DNA from: VGBO01 sp964453335
GTDB lineage: Bacteria > Actinomycetota > Acidimicrobiia > Acidimicrobiales > CAIXPF01
Direction: 5' to 3'
NCBI GenBank assembly: GCA_964453335.1
Contig: CAYVOK010000006.1
Span: forward strand, 62,001-126,000
Length of the DNA: 64,000 nucleotides
In this document: piece after piece, positions 35,489 to 42,855 of the stretch
Numbering within the stretch: the first letter of the stretch is position 1
Layout of the letters: each line of letters opens with the position of its first letter
Translations under genes and position numbers: made by a program
Notes under the pieces: generated by a model
Told to the model about the DNA's origin: nothing
The model's input: only the letters and a program-made list of their open reading frames with translations
Databases searched by the model: none

Positions 35489-36310
35489 GTGCTCCCGTTC
35501 TTCAGTCCCGACCGCGACCCGGGACCCGACTTCGCGGGTCTCGCGCGTCAGTCCGGGTTCCTGTCCCCGGCCCCGACCGGCTCGGTGGAACATCTCGGCA
35601 TCACCCACGCGACCACCGTGGTGGCCGTCCGGATCGCCGGAGGTGTGGTGATGGCCGGCGATCGGCGCGCCACGGCCGGTCACCTCATCAGTCACCGTGA
35701 CATGGAGAAGGTCTACCCGGCCGATCGGTTCTCCGGTGTCGCCATCGCCGGTGCGGCCGGACCGGCGATGGAGATGGTGCGCCTGTTCCAACTCCAGCTC
35801 GAGCACTACGAGAAGGTCGAAGGCCGCTCGCTCTCCCTCGAGGGCAAGGCGAACCAACTTGCGGCCCTCGTGCGAGGTCATCTCCCGATGGCGATGCAGG
35901 GACTCGCCGTCGTCCCGTTGTTCGCGGGGTACGACGTCGCACGGGGCCAGGGTCGTCTCTTCCAGTACGACGTCACCGGTGGCCGTTACGAGGAGACGAA
36001 CTACGCAGCGACGGGCTCAGGAGCGATCTTCGCGTCGACCGTGGTGAAACTCGGCTACCGCGAGAATCTCTCGGCCGACGATGCGATCGACCTCGCCCTC
36101 TCGGCGCTCTTCCAGGCTGCGGACGAGGATTCCGCGACCGGTGGTCCCGATCCCGTGCGCGGGATCTACCCGATCGTGGCGACCATCGACGCGTCCGGCT
36201 TCACCCGTGTTGCCGACGAACGGATAGCCGCCCGTTTCGGGGCGATGCTCCCCACGTTGTCGGCCGCAACCGGTGCACCGGCACCATCGGTCGGGGGGGT
36301 GGCGAACTGA
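35489..36310 (+). CDS. prcB: proteasome subunit beta
   Basis: 273 residues. Propeptide of 41 residues, then the mature N-terminus TTVVAVRIAGGVVMAGDRRAT with catalytic Thr42 (Thr1), Asp in GDRR and Lys in DMEKVY. The residue before Thr1 is Ala (THA/TT) where Gly is nearly universal. LEHYEKVEGRSLSLEGKAN and YAATGSGA are typical PrcB. Forms the proteolytic rings of the 20S core with PrcA, whose ATG overlaps its stop. Confidence 0.95.
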   Translation: MLPFFSPDRDPGPDFAGLARQSGFLSPAPTGSVEHLGITHATTVVAVRIAGGVVMAGDRRATAGHLISHRDMEKVYPADRFSGVAIAGAAGPAMEMVRLFQLQLEHYEKVEGRSLSLEGKANQLAALVRGHLPMAMQGLAVVPLFAGYDVARGQGRLFQYDVTGGRYEETNYAATGSGAIFASTVVKLGYRENLSADDAIDLALSALFQAADEDSATGGPDPVRGIYPIVATIDASGFTRVADERIAARFGAMLPTLSAATGAPAPSVGGVAN

Positions 36311-36990
36311 TGTCGATGCCGTTCTACGTCGCACCCGAACAGATGATGAAGGACCGCGCCGACTTCGCGCGCAAGGGCATCGCCCGCGGCCGGTCCCTCG
36401 TCGCCGTGGTCTGCCCCTCCGGCATCCTCATCTGTGCCGAGAACCCGTCGAACACGCTCCACAAGGTCTCGGAGATCTACGACCGGATCGGGTTCGCCGG
36501 CGTCGGGAAGTTCAACGAGTTCGACCAGCTCCGCATCGCGGGCATCCGTCACGCCGACCTGAAGGGCTTCGCGTACTCACGAGAGGACGTCGAGGCCCGG
36601 AGCCTCGCCAACGCCTACGCCCAGATGCTCGGCCAGATCTTCACCCACGAGATGAAGCCGATGGAGGTCGAGATCCTCGTGGCCGAGGTCGGTCGCGAGC
36701 GTGACGGCGACGAGCTCTACCACATCCTCTACGACGGCACAGTCGTCGACGAAAGACGGTTCGTGGTCCTCGGGGGAGAGGCCGAGACACTCAGTGGTCG
36801 CGTCGCGGAGGGATACCACCCTGAGCTCGCCGTGCCGGAGGCCATCCGGCTCGCCGTCGGCGCGCTCGCCGGTCCGGACCGGACGCTGCGGGGTGACGAT
36901 CTCGAGGTCGCACTCCTCGATCGCTCCGCACCACGACGGGCGTTCCGACGCCTCACCGAGTCCGAGGTTGACACGGCGCTCGAGGGCTAG
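36310..36990 (+). CDS. prcA: proteasome subunit alpha
   Basis: 226 residues. N-terminal gating segment MSMPFYVAPEQMMKDRADFARKGIARGRS and the alpha core (SEIYDRIGFAGVGKFNEFDQLR, YDGTVVDE). No catalytic Thr. It forms the outer rings that gate the core and receive the ATPase C-termini. Start overlaps the prcB stop (TGATG). The C-terminal tail is short and lacks the acidic extension seen in some actinobacteria. Confidence 0.95.
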   Translation: MSMPFYVAPEQMMKDRADFARKGIARGRSLVAVVCPSGILICAENPSNTLHKVSEIYDRIGFAGVGKFNEFDQLRIAGIRHADLKGFAYSREDVEARSLANAYAQMLGQIFTHEMKPMEVEILVAEVGRERDGDELYHILYDGTVVDERRFVVLGGEAETLSGRVAEGYHPELAVPEAIRLAVGALAGPDRTLRGDDLEVALLDRSAPRRAFRRLTESEVDTALEG

Positions 36991-36993
36991 CGT
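36968..36993 (+). promoter_or_regulatory. promoter of pafA inside the prcA 3' end (TTGACA ... TAGCGT)
   Basis: TAGCGT (36988-36993) is 7 nt before the pafA ATG and its TAG is the prcA stop codon. A perfect TTGACA (36968-36973) is 14 nt upstream, shorter than the ideal 17. It allows leaderless expression of pafA separate from prcBA. Confidence 0.5.
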
Positions 36994-37000
36994 CCCCGCG

Positions 37001-38359
37001 ATGCAGCGGCGCATCTTCGGTCTCGAGAACGAGTACGGCGTCACCTGCACGTTCCGGGGTCAGCGACGCCTGAGTCCCGACGAGGTCGCCAGATACCTCT
37101 TCCGCCGTGTCGTGTCGTGGGGGAGGAGCTCGAACGTCTTCCTCGAGAACGGCGCGCGCCTCTACCTCGACGTCGGGTCGCACCCGGAGTACGCCACGCC
37201 CGAGTGCGACGCCGTCGACGACCTGGTCGCGCACGACCGTGCCGGCGAGCGGATCCTCGCCCAGCTCCTCGTCGCGGCGGAGGCCCGGCTCGCGGAGGAG
37301 GGTGTGCTCGGTGACATCTACCTGTTCAAGAACAACACCGATTCGGCCGGGAACTCCTACGGCTGTCACGAGAACTACCTGACCTCCCGCGATGGCGACC
37401 TCGGCGCCTACGCCGAGGTGCTCATCCCCTTCCTCGTGTCGCGCCAGATCTACGCCGGTGCGGGCAAGGTGCTGCAGACCGCCCGCGGCGCGACGTTCTG
37501 CATCGCGCAGCGCGCCGAGCACATCTGGGAGGGGTTGTCGTCCGCGACGACGCGCTCCCGTCCGATCATCAACACGCGCGACGAACCCCACGCGGATGCC
37601 GAACGGTTCCGGCGTCTGCACGTGATCGTCGGTGACTCGAACATGAGCGAGTACACGACGTTCCTCAAGGTCGGCGTGGTCGCGCTGATGCTCCGGATGC
37701 TCGAGGATCCCGACGTCGCCCTGCGGGACCTCACACTCGAGAACCCGATCCGGGCGATCCGGGAGATCAGCCACGACATCACCTGTCGCCGCAGGGTGCG
37801 GCTCGCGGACGGTCGGGAACTCTCGGCGCTCGACATCCAGTCGGAGTACCTCACCGCGGCGCTGGGCTATGCCGAGACCCACGACCTCGACCCGCTCGAG
37901 GAACGTGCCCTGCGCATGTGGGAGCACTGCGTGACCACGATCGAGGACGACCCGCTGCGCCTCGACCGGGAGGTCGACTGGGTGATCAAGCACCGGCTGG
38001 TCGAGGCGTTCCGGTCAAAGCACGACCTGGCACTCGCCGATCCGCGGGTGGCGTTGCTCGACCTGCAGTACCACGACATCGACACCGAACGCAGTGTCTT
38101 CTACAAGATGCAGCGTCGTGGGCTGGTCGAACGGACGATCACGGACGAGGCGATCACCGCAGCGCTCGACACGGCGCCCGCCACGACGCGGGCGCACCTG
38201 CGCGGCGAGTTCATCAAGCGGGCGAAGGAGCGCAAGCGGGACTACACCGTCGACTGGGTCCACCTGAAGTTGAACGACCAGGCGCAACGGACGGTGTTGT
38301 GCAAGGACCCGTTCCGCTCCGAGGACGAGCGGGTCGACAAGCTGATCGCGTCACTCTGA
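37001..38359 (+). CDS. pafA: Pup--protein ligase PafA
   Basis: 452 residues. GLENEYG (7-13), catalytic Asp57 in LYLDVGSHPEYATPEC, NNTDSAGNSYGCHENYL, RPIINTRDEPHAD and a C-terminal domain ending LCKDPFRSEDERVDKLIASL. It phosphorylates the C-terminal Glu of Pup and joins it to substrate lysines. No Dop-type insertion, which separates it from dop. Confidence 0.96.
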   Translation: MQRRIFGLENEYGVTCTFRGQRRLSPDEVARYLFRRVVSWGRSSNVFLENGARLYLDVGSHPEYATPECDAVDDLVAHDRAGERILAQLLVAAEARLAEEGVLGDIYLFKNNTDSAGNSYGCHENYLTSRDGDLGAYAEVLIPFLVSRQIYAGAGKVLQTARGATFCIAQRAEHIWEGLSSATTRSRPIINTRDEPHADAERFRRLHVIVGDSNMSEYTTFLKVGVVALMLRMLEDPDVALRDLTLENPIRAIREISHDITCRRRVRLADGRELSALDIQSEYLTAALGYAETHDLDPLEERALRMWEHCVTTIEDDPLRLDREVDWVIKHRLVEAFRSKHDLALADPRVALLDLQYHDIDTERSVFYKMQRRGLVERTITDEAITAALDTAPATTRAHLRGEFIKRAKERKRDYTVDWVHLKLNDQAQRTVLCKDPFRSEDERVDKLIASL

Positions 38360-38367
38360 GGAGCCCG

Positions 38368-39303
38368 GTGAGCCGCACGAAGGTCGAACGTCTCCTGAAC
38401 CTGACCGCCGCACTCCGGTCGGCGCGCCGTCCGCTGACGCGGGACGAGTTGCTGCAGCGGGTGCCGGGCTACCCCGACGACCCGGAGAGTGCTCGCCGGG
38501 CGTTCGAACGCGACAAGGACGAACTCCGGTCTATGGGCGTGCCGATCCGGGTCGAGGGGCTCGCGGACACGGCGGCCGATCAGGTCGCGTACCGGATCCT
38601 GCCGGAGGAGTACGTGCTCGCCGATCCGGGGCTCGAACCCGAGGAGATCACGGCGTTGCACCTCGCCGCGAACGCCGTGCGCCTCGACGGCATCGGCGGT
38701 CTCGAGGCGTTCTGGAAGCTCGGCGTGGATCCGCCCGGTCCGGAGTCGGAGGTCGACCCGGTCGCGCACCTCAGCACCGACCCCCGCCTGCAGCCCCTGT
38801 TCGCGGCGGTGGCCGAGCACCATCCGGTGAGCTTCCGCTACGGGGACGTCGACCGGGTGCTCGAACCGCACCGGATCGACTTCCGGAACGGCCATTGGTA
38901 CGTGGCCGGCCATGACGTCGGGCGGGGGGAGGGGCGGGTGTTCCGTGTCGACCGCATCGACGGCGACGTGCGAGCCGAACGCGAGCGCTCCTTCACGCCA
39001 CCGGCGGCGCCCCACCCGGGGATCGTCGACCCGCCGTGGCGCATCGGTGGCGGACCGGCGGTCGTCGTCGACCTCCACGTCGACGCCGACCGCGCGTCCT
39101 GGGCGGAACGTCACCTCGGTGCGGACGCGGTCCGGGAACGCGGCGCGGACGGGACGAGGTTCGCGGTCGAGGTGACGAACGTCGCGGCGTTCCGCTCCTT
39201 CGTGCTCATGTTCCTCGACCGTGCCGAGGTGCTCGGTCCGGCCGAGGTGCGGGACGACATCGTCGCATGGCTCGAGGCGATCAGCGCCGGGGTGGCGTCG
39301 TGA
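38368..39303 (+). CDS. pafB: WYL-domain transcriptional regulator PafB
   Basis: 311 residues. N-terminal winged helix (KVERLLNLTAALRSARRPLTRDELLQRV), then a WYL domain (HHPVSFRYGDVDRVLEPHRIDFRNGHWYVAGHD) and a WCX region. With PafC it forms the activator of the RecA-independent DNA damage response in mycobacteria. GTG start 8 nt after pafA; its stop overlaps pafC (GTGA). Confidence 0.9.
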   Translation: MSRTKVERLLNLTAALRSARRPLTRDELLQRVPGYPDDPESARRAFERDKDELRSMGVPIRVEGLADTAADQVAYRILPEEYVLADPGLEPEEITALHLAANAVRLDGIGGLEAFWKLGVDPPGPESEVDPVAHLSTDPRLQPLFAAVAEHHPVSFRYGDVDRVLEPHRIDFRNGHWYVAGHDVGRGEGRVFRVDRIDGDVRAERERSFTPPAAPHPGIVDPPWRIGGGPAVVVDLHVDADRASWAERHLGADAVRERGADGTRFAVEVTNVAAFRSFVLMFLDRAEVLGPAEVRDDIVAWLEAISAGVAS

Positions 39304-40271
39304 TCGCTCGGCGTACGACGGCGAACGAGCGGGTCCGCCGCCTGTTGTCCCTCGTGCCGTGGATCGTCGAACGCGACGGCCCTCGCATCGACGAGGTGTG
39401 CGAACGGTTCGGCATGACCCGACCCCAACTCCTCGACGACCTCCAGATCGTCTTCCTCGTCGGCCTGTTTCCCTTCACGCCCGACCAGCTCATCGATGTC
39501 GTCATCGAGGAGGACCGCGTCTGGATCCACCTCGCGGACTACTTCGCCGAGCCGTTGCGACTCACGCCCGACCAGGGGTTCCAGATCGTGGCGGCGGGGG
39601 CCGGGATGCTCTCGCTCCCCGGGGCCGACGCGGACGGGCCGCTCGCCCGGGGGATCAGGAAGTTGGCCGCCGTCCTCGGCGTCGACCCCGACGACCTCCA
39701 GGTCGATCTCGGGGACGCCGAGCCGACGGTGCTCCGGGAACTCCGCGCCGCGGTCGCCGGACGCCTGGTCGTGCGGCTCGACTACCACACGTTCGGTCGC
39801 GACGTCCGGGGGGAACGGCTCGTCGAGCCGGAGCGGATCTATGCCCGGGACGGGGCGTGGTACCTCGAGGCGTTCTGCCGTTCGGCGGGCGCACCGCGGG
39901 TCTTCCGCATCGACCGGGTCGAGGGTGCCGAGGTCCTCGAGGAGTCCGTGCCCGACCGTCCGTCGTCGGCGACGGGGGCTGGGCCGCAGCCCTACGTCCC
40001 TGCGGCCGACGAACCTCGGATCGTGATCGATCTCGACGAGTCGGCCGCCTGGGTGCTCGAGCAGTACCCGGTCGACGAGGTGGTCGACCTCGGTGGCGGT
40101 CGACGCCGAGTGCGGCTCGGCGTCGCCGGGCCTGCGTGGCTCGAACGGCTTCTCCTGCGGCTCGGCCCGGCCGCGACCGTGCACTCGCTCGACCCCCCGC
40201 TCGACCCGGCGGTCGCCGAAACGGCGGCGGCACGGGTCCTCCGGCGCTACACCTCGTCGTCGACGGCCTGA
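39300..40271 (+). CDS. pafC: WYL-domain transcriptional regulator PafC
   Basis: 323 residues, same architecture as PafB: helix-turn-helix (ERVRRLLSLVPWIVERDGPRIDEVCERFG), WYL domain (VRLDYHTFGRDVRGERLVEPERIYARDGAWYLEAF) and WCX tail. Partner of PafB. Its last 25 nt overlap the end of the convergent phosphodiesterase gene. Confidence 0.9.
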   Translation: MIARRTTANERVRRLLSLVPWIVERDGPRIDEVCERFGMTRPQLLDDLQIVFLVGLFPFTPDQLIDVVIEEDRVWIHLADYFAEPLRLTPDQGFQIVAAGAGMLSLPGADADGPLARGIRKLAAVLGVDPDDLQVDLGDAEPTVLRELRAAVAGRLVVRLDYHTFGRDVRGERLVEPERIYARDGAWYLEAFCRSAGAPRVFRIDRVEGAEVLEESVPDRPSSATGAGPQPYVPAADEPRIVIDLDESAAWVLEQYPVDEVVDLGGGRRRVRLGVAGPAWLERLLLRLGPAATVHSLDPPLDPAVAETAAARVLRRYTSSSTA

Positions 40272-40993
40272 GCGCCAGGGGCAGCGAGCGCCGCGACCGC
40301 CTCGACGAGGCGGTCGACGTGGTCGCCGTAGAGGGCGTCGATCCCGGCGTCGTACAACTCGGCGATGATGCGGGGGAGCTGGGCGTCCCAGGCGAAGGCG
40401 TGTCGCTCGAAGCGGTGCACGAGGGCGATGAGGCCGCCGTTCCAGTCGGTGTGGTGCAGGTTCAGGGCATCGACGCCGACGTTGCGCAGTCGTGCCGCAC
40501 GCCGCTCCACGCCCTCGGTGATGGCGCGCAGACGGGTCGAGTCGACGAGGCGGATGTCGTCGCCGAGTGACCGCCATCCCGCGACCACGTCGAGGGACGG
40601 GTGGCACAACCACAGGCGTTCGGGTGCCGAACCGCCGCAGGCGCGGGCCACCGCCACGACGGTGGCCGCGGCGCGTGCGTCCTTCACGTCGAGGGACACC
40701 TCGACCCGGTCGCCGCACAGCGCGTAGAACTCCTCGAGCGTCGGGATGTGCGGTGGGAGGTCGGCCCGTGCGACCTCCGCGATCGGCCGCCGACGCGCTC
40801 CGCGGCGCACGACACCGTCGTGGTCGAGGACCGCGATGCCGTCCGCCGTCGACCACACGTCGCTCTCGAGGCCGGTCGCGCCGAGACGGAGCGCAAGACC
40901 GAACGCGTCGAGCGTGTTCTCCGGTGCGTGGGCCCGCGCCCCGCGATGAGCGAATGCGATCGGCGGCCGGCGCAGCGACGGGAGCCTGGGCAT
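40247..40993 (-). CDS. glycerophosphodiester phosphodiesterase family protein
   Basis: 248 residues. AFAHRGARAHAPENTLDAF (HRG and E/N residues), GLESDVW (metal pair), VLDHDGV and EVSLDVKD mark the GDPD barrel. The C-terminal GDH-V motif is shortened to YGDHVDRLVEA. Diverged from the first GDPD of the window. It interrupts the otherwise conserved pafC-tatA order. ATG start; divergent from the zinc-ribbon gene. Confidence 0.82.
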   Translation of the reverse strand: MPRLPSLRRPPIAFAHRGARAHAPENTLDAFGLALRLGATGLESDVWSTADGIAVLDHDGVVRRGARRRPIAEVARADLPPHIPTLEEFYALCGDRVEVSLDVKDARAAATVVAVARACGGSAPERLWLCHPSLDVVAGWRSLGDDIRLVDSTRLRAITEGVERRAARLRNVGVDALNLHHTDWNGGLIALVHRFERHAFAWDAQLPRIIAELYDAGIDALYGDHVDRLVEAVAALAAPGAQAVDDEV

Positions 40994-41128
40994 GGCGGCA
41001 CTCTTGTCCGCAGGGTCGGCGGTCCGCCACCCGACGTCGGGGTTGGATCCCAGGAGGACGCCGATAGCCTGCCGCCCGCGACGTGCGTCGGATGTCGACG
41101 GACGCTGATCGAGCCGGGAGTTCCGCAG
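40994..41128. other. 135-nt divergent intergenic region
   Basis: The longest stretch without a gene. It holds a plus-strand TAGCCT (41065-41070), which could start a leader of about 50 nt for the zinc-ribbon gene. Within that leader an in-frame CVGCRR codon run suggests the protein might begin further upstream at a non-standard codon. Confidence 0.35.
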
Positions 41129-41485
41129 GTGGCGACCATTCGGGCGACGTGCAGCGACTGCGGCGACGTGCACCTGACGACTGCCCAGGTGACGGTGCGG
41201 ATCCGTCGGCGGGACGCCCGGGGTGCTTACACGTTCCACTGTCCGGACTGCGGTCGGATGACGGTTCGACCGGCCGACCGCGAGACCCTCGACCTGCTCG
41301 TCGCGTCGGGTGTCCCCATCGACGTGTGGGATCTCCCCGACGAGCTCGGCGGTGCACCGGGCACGGCGCCGCTCAACGACGCCGATCTCGCCGCGTTCCT
41401 CGGTCTGCTCGCCGACGACGACGCCTTCGCCGACGCGGTCGCCGATTTGCTCGCCGAGGGCCCCGACGGCGCTGCGGCGCCCTGA
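41129..41485 (+). CDS. zinc-ribbon protein of unknown function
   Basis: 118 residues. Two CxxC knuckles (CSDC near residue 7, CPDC near 40) form a zinc ribbon; the C-terminal half is acidic and helical (DLAAFLGLLADDDAFADAVADLLAEG). The GTG has GGGAG 8 nt upstream. No family recognised. Confidence 0.65.
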   Translation: MATIRATCSDCGDVHLTTAQVTVRIRRRDARGAYTFHCPDCGRMTVRPADRETLDLLVASGVPIDVWDLPDELGGAPGTAPLNDADLAAFLGLLADDDAFADAVADLLAEGPDGAAAP

Positions 41486-41500
41486 GGCGGACGTGCGTCG

Positions 41501-41755
41501 GTGACGGGACCGGTGGTCGCAACGGCGGCGTTGCTGCTGGCCCTCCTCGTCGTGGTCGTGGTGCTTGTGGTCGTCGGTCGCCTCGTGGTTCGGCTCCGCC
41601 GGAACGCCGAGGCACTCGCCGATGCCGCTCCCGCGCTCCGGGTGGCGGGCGCCCGGTGGCGTGCCACGGCCACCGACGCGCGGGCGATCCGCTCCCGTCT
41701 CGACGGGCCAGCTGTGGCCGGGGCCGACACGGATCCGGGACCTGCGGGGTCGTAA
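41501..41755 (+). CDS. small membrane protein, unknown
   Basis: 84 residues. One long membrane span at the N-terminus (ATAALLLALLVVVVVLVVVG) and a basic cytoplasmic helix. Directly precedes tatA, and its TAA stop is also part of the tatA -10 box. Function unknown. Confidence 0.65.
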   Translation: MTGPVVATAALLLALLVVVVVLVVVGRLVVRLRRNAEALADAAPALRVAGARWRATATDARAIRSRLDGPAVAGADTDPGPAGS

Positions 41756-41758
41756 GCT
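41753..41758 (+). promoter_or_regulatory. -10 box TAAGCT, leaderless promoter of tatA/B
   Basis: TAAGCT, 6-nt spacer CACCGC, ATG. Its TAA is the stop of the preceding gene. Confidence 0.55.
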
Positions 41759-41764
41759 CACCGC

Positions 41765-42064
41765 ATGTTCAACGTGACCGGGGGCGAGGTGCTGCTCGTC
41801 GGGCTCGTCGCGTTGCTGGTCCTCGGTCCGAAGCGTCTCCCGCAGGCAGCACGGACTGCGGGACGGTTGATCGGCCAGGTGCGGGCGGTCTCGGAGGGTT
41901 TCCAGCGGGAGGTGCGTGACGCGCTCGCCGTCGACGCGACCGTGCCCGCCACCGCACCGACGCCCGCCGCCGCTGGAGCCGCCGACGTGCCCCCGAGGCC
42001 CGATCTCGACGTCGTGGCAGGCGTCGACGTGGTCCCACCCGCCGGGGAACCGGACGCACGGTGA
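41765..42064 (+). CDS. tatB: Sec-independent translocase TatA/TatB family
   Basis: 99 residues. Short N-terminal membrane helix (GGEVLLVGLVALLVLGPKRLP), the hinge Gly-Pro, an amphipathic helix (QAARTAGRLIGQVRAVSEGFQREV) and an Ala/Pro-rich tail. MFNVTGGE and FQREVRD look more like actinobacterial TatB than TatA; the mycobacterial gene at this place is called tatA. Works with TatC in export of folded proteins. Confidence 0.85.
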   Translation: MFNVTGGEVLLVGLVALLVLGPKRLPQAARTAGRLIGQVRAVSEGFQREVRDALAVDATVPATAPTPAAAGAADVPPRPDLDVVAGVDVVPPAGEPDAR

Positions 42065-42855
42065 GGCGACCGCGGCTCCGCCGTCGCGGGCCGGCCGAGG
42101 AGCGTGACGGCGACCTCGGCGCGATGACCCTCGTCGAGCACCTGACCGAGCTCCGGTCGCGGCTGCTGCGCAGCCTCCTCGCCGTCGTCCTCGGCGGCAT
42201 CGGCGTGTGGTTCGCCTACCCGTTGTTCATCGAGGCGCTTCGCGAACTCCTCCTCCAGGGATGCCCCGACGACGTGCAGTGCTCGGTGATCCAGCAGTCG
42301 CCCATCCAGGGACTGTCGACCCGGTTGACGGTGTCGGGCTACGGGGGTCTCGCCGTTGCGCTCCCGGTGCTCCTCTGGCAGGTGTGGCGGTTCGTCACCC
42401 CGGGGCTGTACCGCCGTGAACGCCGCCTCGCTGCGCCGTTCGTGCTCGCGTCGTACCTGCTGTTCCTCGGCGGCGTCGCGCTCGCCTGGCTGGTGCTCCC
42501 GAAGGGGCTCGCGTTCCTCGCCGGGTTCGGGGCGGGGACCGATCAGCTCTACTCGGTGAACGAGTACACGGGCTTCGTCGTGAAGACCGCGATCGGCTTC
42601 GGCATCGGGTTCGAGTTCCCGGTGCTGCTCGTGTTCCTCCAGCTCGTCGGCGTCATCGACCACCGGAAGCTCAACTCGTGGCGCCCCTATGCCGCCGTCG
42701 TGATCGTCCTTCTCGCCGCGGTCATCACACCGGGCGGGGACTTCTTCAGCCTGGTCGCGCTGTCGGTCCCGATGTACGTGCTCTACGAGGCGTCGATCGT
42801 CATCGGCTGGGTGATCGCTCGCCGTCGACGGCGACGTGCGGCCGAGGTGTCATGA
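42061..42855 (+). CDS. tatC: twin-arginine translocase subunit TatC
   Basis: 264 residues, six membrane helices. MTLVEHLTELRSRLLRSLLAV is the TatC N-terminal signature, and a conserved FVTPGLYRRERR loop and PSD-like VITPGGDFFS follow. Receptor for Tat signal peptides. GTGA overlap with tatB and ATGA overlap with the helicase. Confidence 0.94.
   Translation: MRRPRLRRRGPAEERDGDLGAMTLVEHLTELRSRLLRSLLAVVLGGIGVWFAYPLFIEALRELLLQGCPDDVQCSVIQQSPIQGLSTRLTVSGYGGLAVALPVLLWQVWRFVTPGLYRRERRLAAPFVLASYLLFLGGVALAWLVLPKGLAFLAGFGAGTDQLYSVNEYTGFVVKTAIGFGIGFEFPVLLVFLQLVGVIDHRKLNSWRPYAAVVIVLLAAVITPGGDFFSLVALSVPMYVLYEASIVIGWVIARRRRRRAAEVS

Noticed and set aside
41083..41919. Long frame starting at GTG 41083 behind a TAGCCT box
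   Set aside because: The spacer (12 nt) is too long for a leaderless start and the translation is Arg/Asp/Gly-rich shadow sequence crossing three real genes.
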